A stretch of 5,535 nucleotides of DNA. Source: an uncultured bacterium. GTDB taxonomy: Bacteria; Actinomycetota; Coriobacteriia; Coriobacteriales; Coriobacteriaceae. The stretch lies in NCBI GenBank assembly GCA_905214895.1, contig CAJMNP010000071.1, positions 1 through 5,535 of the forward strand, read 5' to 3'. The position numbers were made by a program, and so were the translations under genes. The notes under the pieces were generated by a model. It searched no databases, was not told the DNA's origin, and saw nothing but the letters and a program-made list of their open reading frames with translations. Shown here in pieces: positions 5,461 through 5,535 of this stretch (positions within the stretch are counted from its first letter, which is position 1; every line of letters starts with the position of its first letter).

Positions 5461-5535
5461 GTATCTGGGAGACAAAGTGGCTACACTACAATCCGTTTGA
5501 GCAATAGATATATAGGTAGTACCGTGGGGGCGGAT
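5461..5535 (+). promoter_or_regulatory. Short non-coding tail with a weak candidate promoter
   Basis: After the terminator the sequence becomes clearly more AT-rich. TACAAT at 5487-5492 matches a sigma-70-type -10 box at five of six positions, but no good -35 lies 16-18 bases upstream. A shifted alternative, TACACT at 5482-5487, has TTGTAT at 5459-5464 exactly 17 bases before it, which matches only the TTG of a -35. AGGT (5514-5517) precedes GTG 5524 by 6 bases, which might begin another + strand gene running off the window. Only four codons are visible, so no gene is called. Confidence 0.28.

Noticed and set aside
5471..5477. GACAAAG after the terminator as a third, partial repeat copy.
   Set aside because: Only seven bases match the element core and no inverted arm follows, so chance is a sufficient explanation.
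1..5535. CRISPR array, tRNA, rRNA or insertion sequence.
   Set aside because: No regularly spaced repeats, no cloverleaf-like sequence and no transposase-like protein were seen. Almost the whole window is accounted for by protein-coding genes.

Overview
The window is a stretch of GC-rich, tightly packed bacterial DNA, with every gene on the + strand. It holds the end of a type II fatty acid synthesis operon, followed by an unrelated membrane permease gene and an intrinsic terminator. The gene order fabF-accB-fabZ-accC-accD-accA is the order used by Lactobacillales such as Streptococcus. The carboxyltransferase sequences also resemble that group, but the base composition and codon use are high-GC. 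This combination, with accD and accA fused in one frame, fits a gut Coriobacteriia member (Collinsella-like). That placement is inference from memory of such genomes, not a database match.

Layout: 1-156 is the 3' end of fabF (beta-ketoacyl-ACP synthase II). 160-636 is accB (biotin carboxyl carrier protein). 640-1068 is fabZ (hydroxyacyl-ACP dehydratase). 1079-2422 is accC (biotin carboxylase). 2409-4133 is one gene carrying both carboxyltransferase subunits, beta (AccD) then alpha (AccA). Junctions run from a 14-base overlap to a 10-base gap, so the genes are probably co-transcribed and translationally coupled. Together they encode all parts of acetyl-CoA carboxylase, which makes malonyl-CoA, plus two enzymes of the elongation cycle that uses it.

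4174-5388 encodes a 404-residue membrane protein that resembles the EIIC (permease) domain of beta-glucoside/sucrose-type PTS transporters. It has no EIIB or EIIA domain, and a normally conserved His-containing stretch is changed. It has no evident functional link to the lipid operon.

The most notable non-coding signal is a pair of near-identical 31-32 base palindromic elements in the same orientation, one on each side of the permease gene (4129-4159 and 5394-5425). One arm base pair differs between copies by a compensatory change (T:A versus C:G). The first copy contains the stop codon of the accD-accA gene. A strong intrinsic terminator follows the second copy at 5428-5460. The last 75 bases hold only a weak candidate promoter and possibly the very start of another gene.
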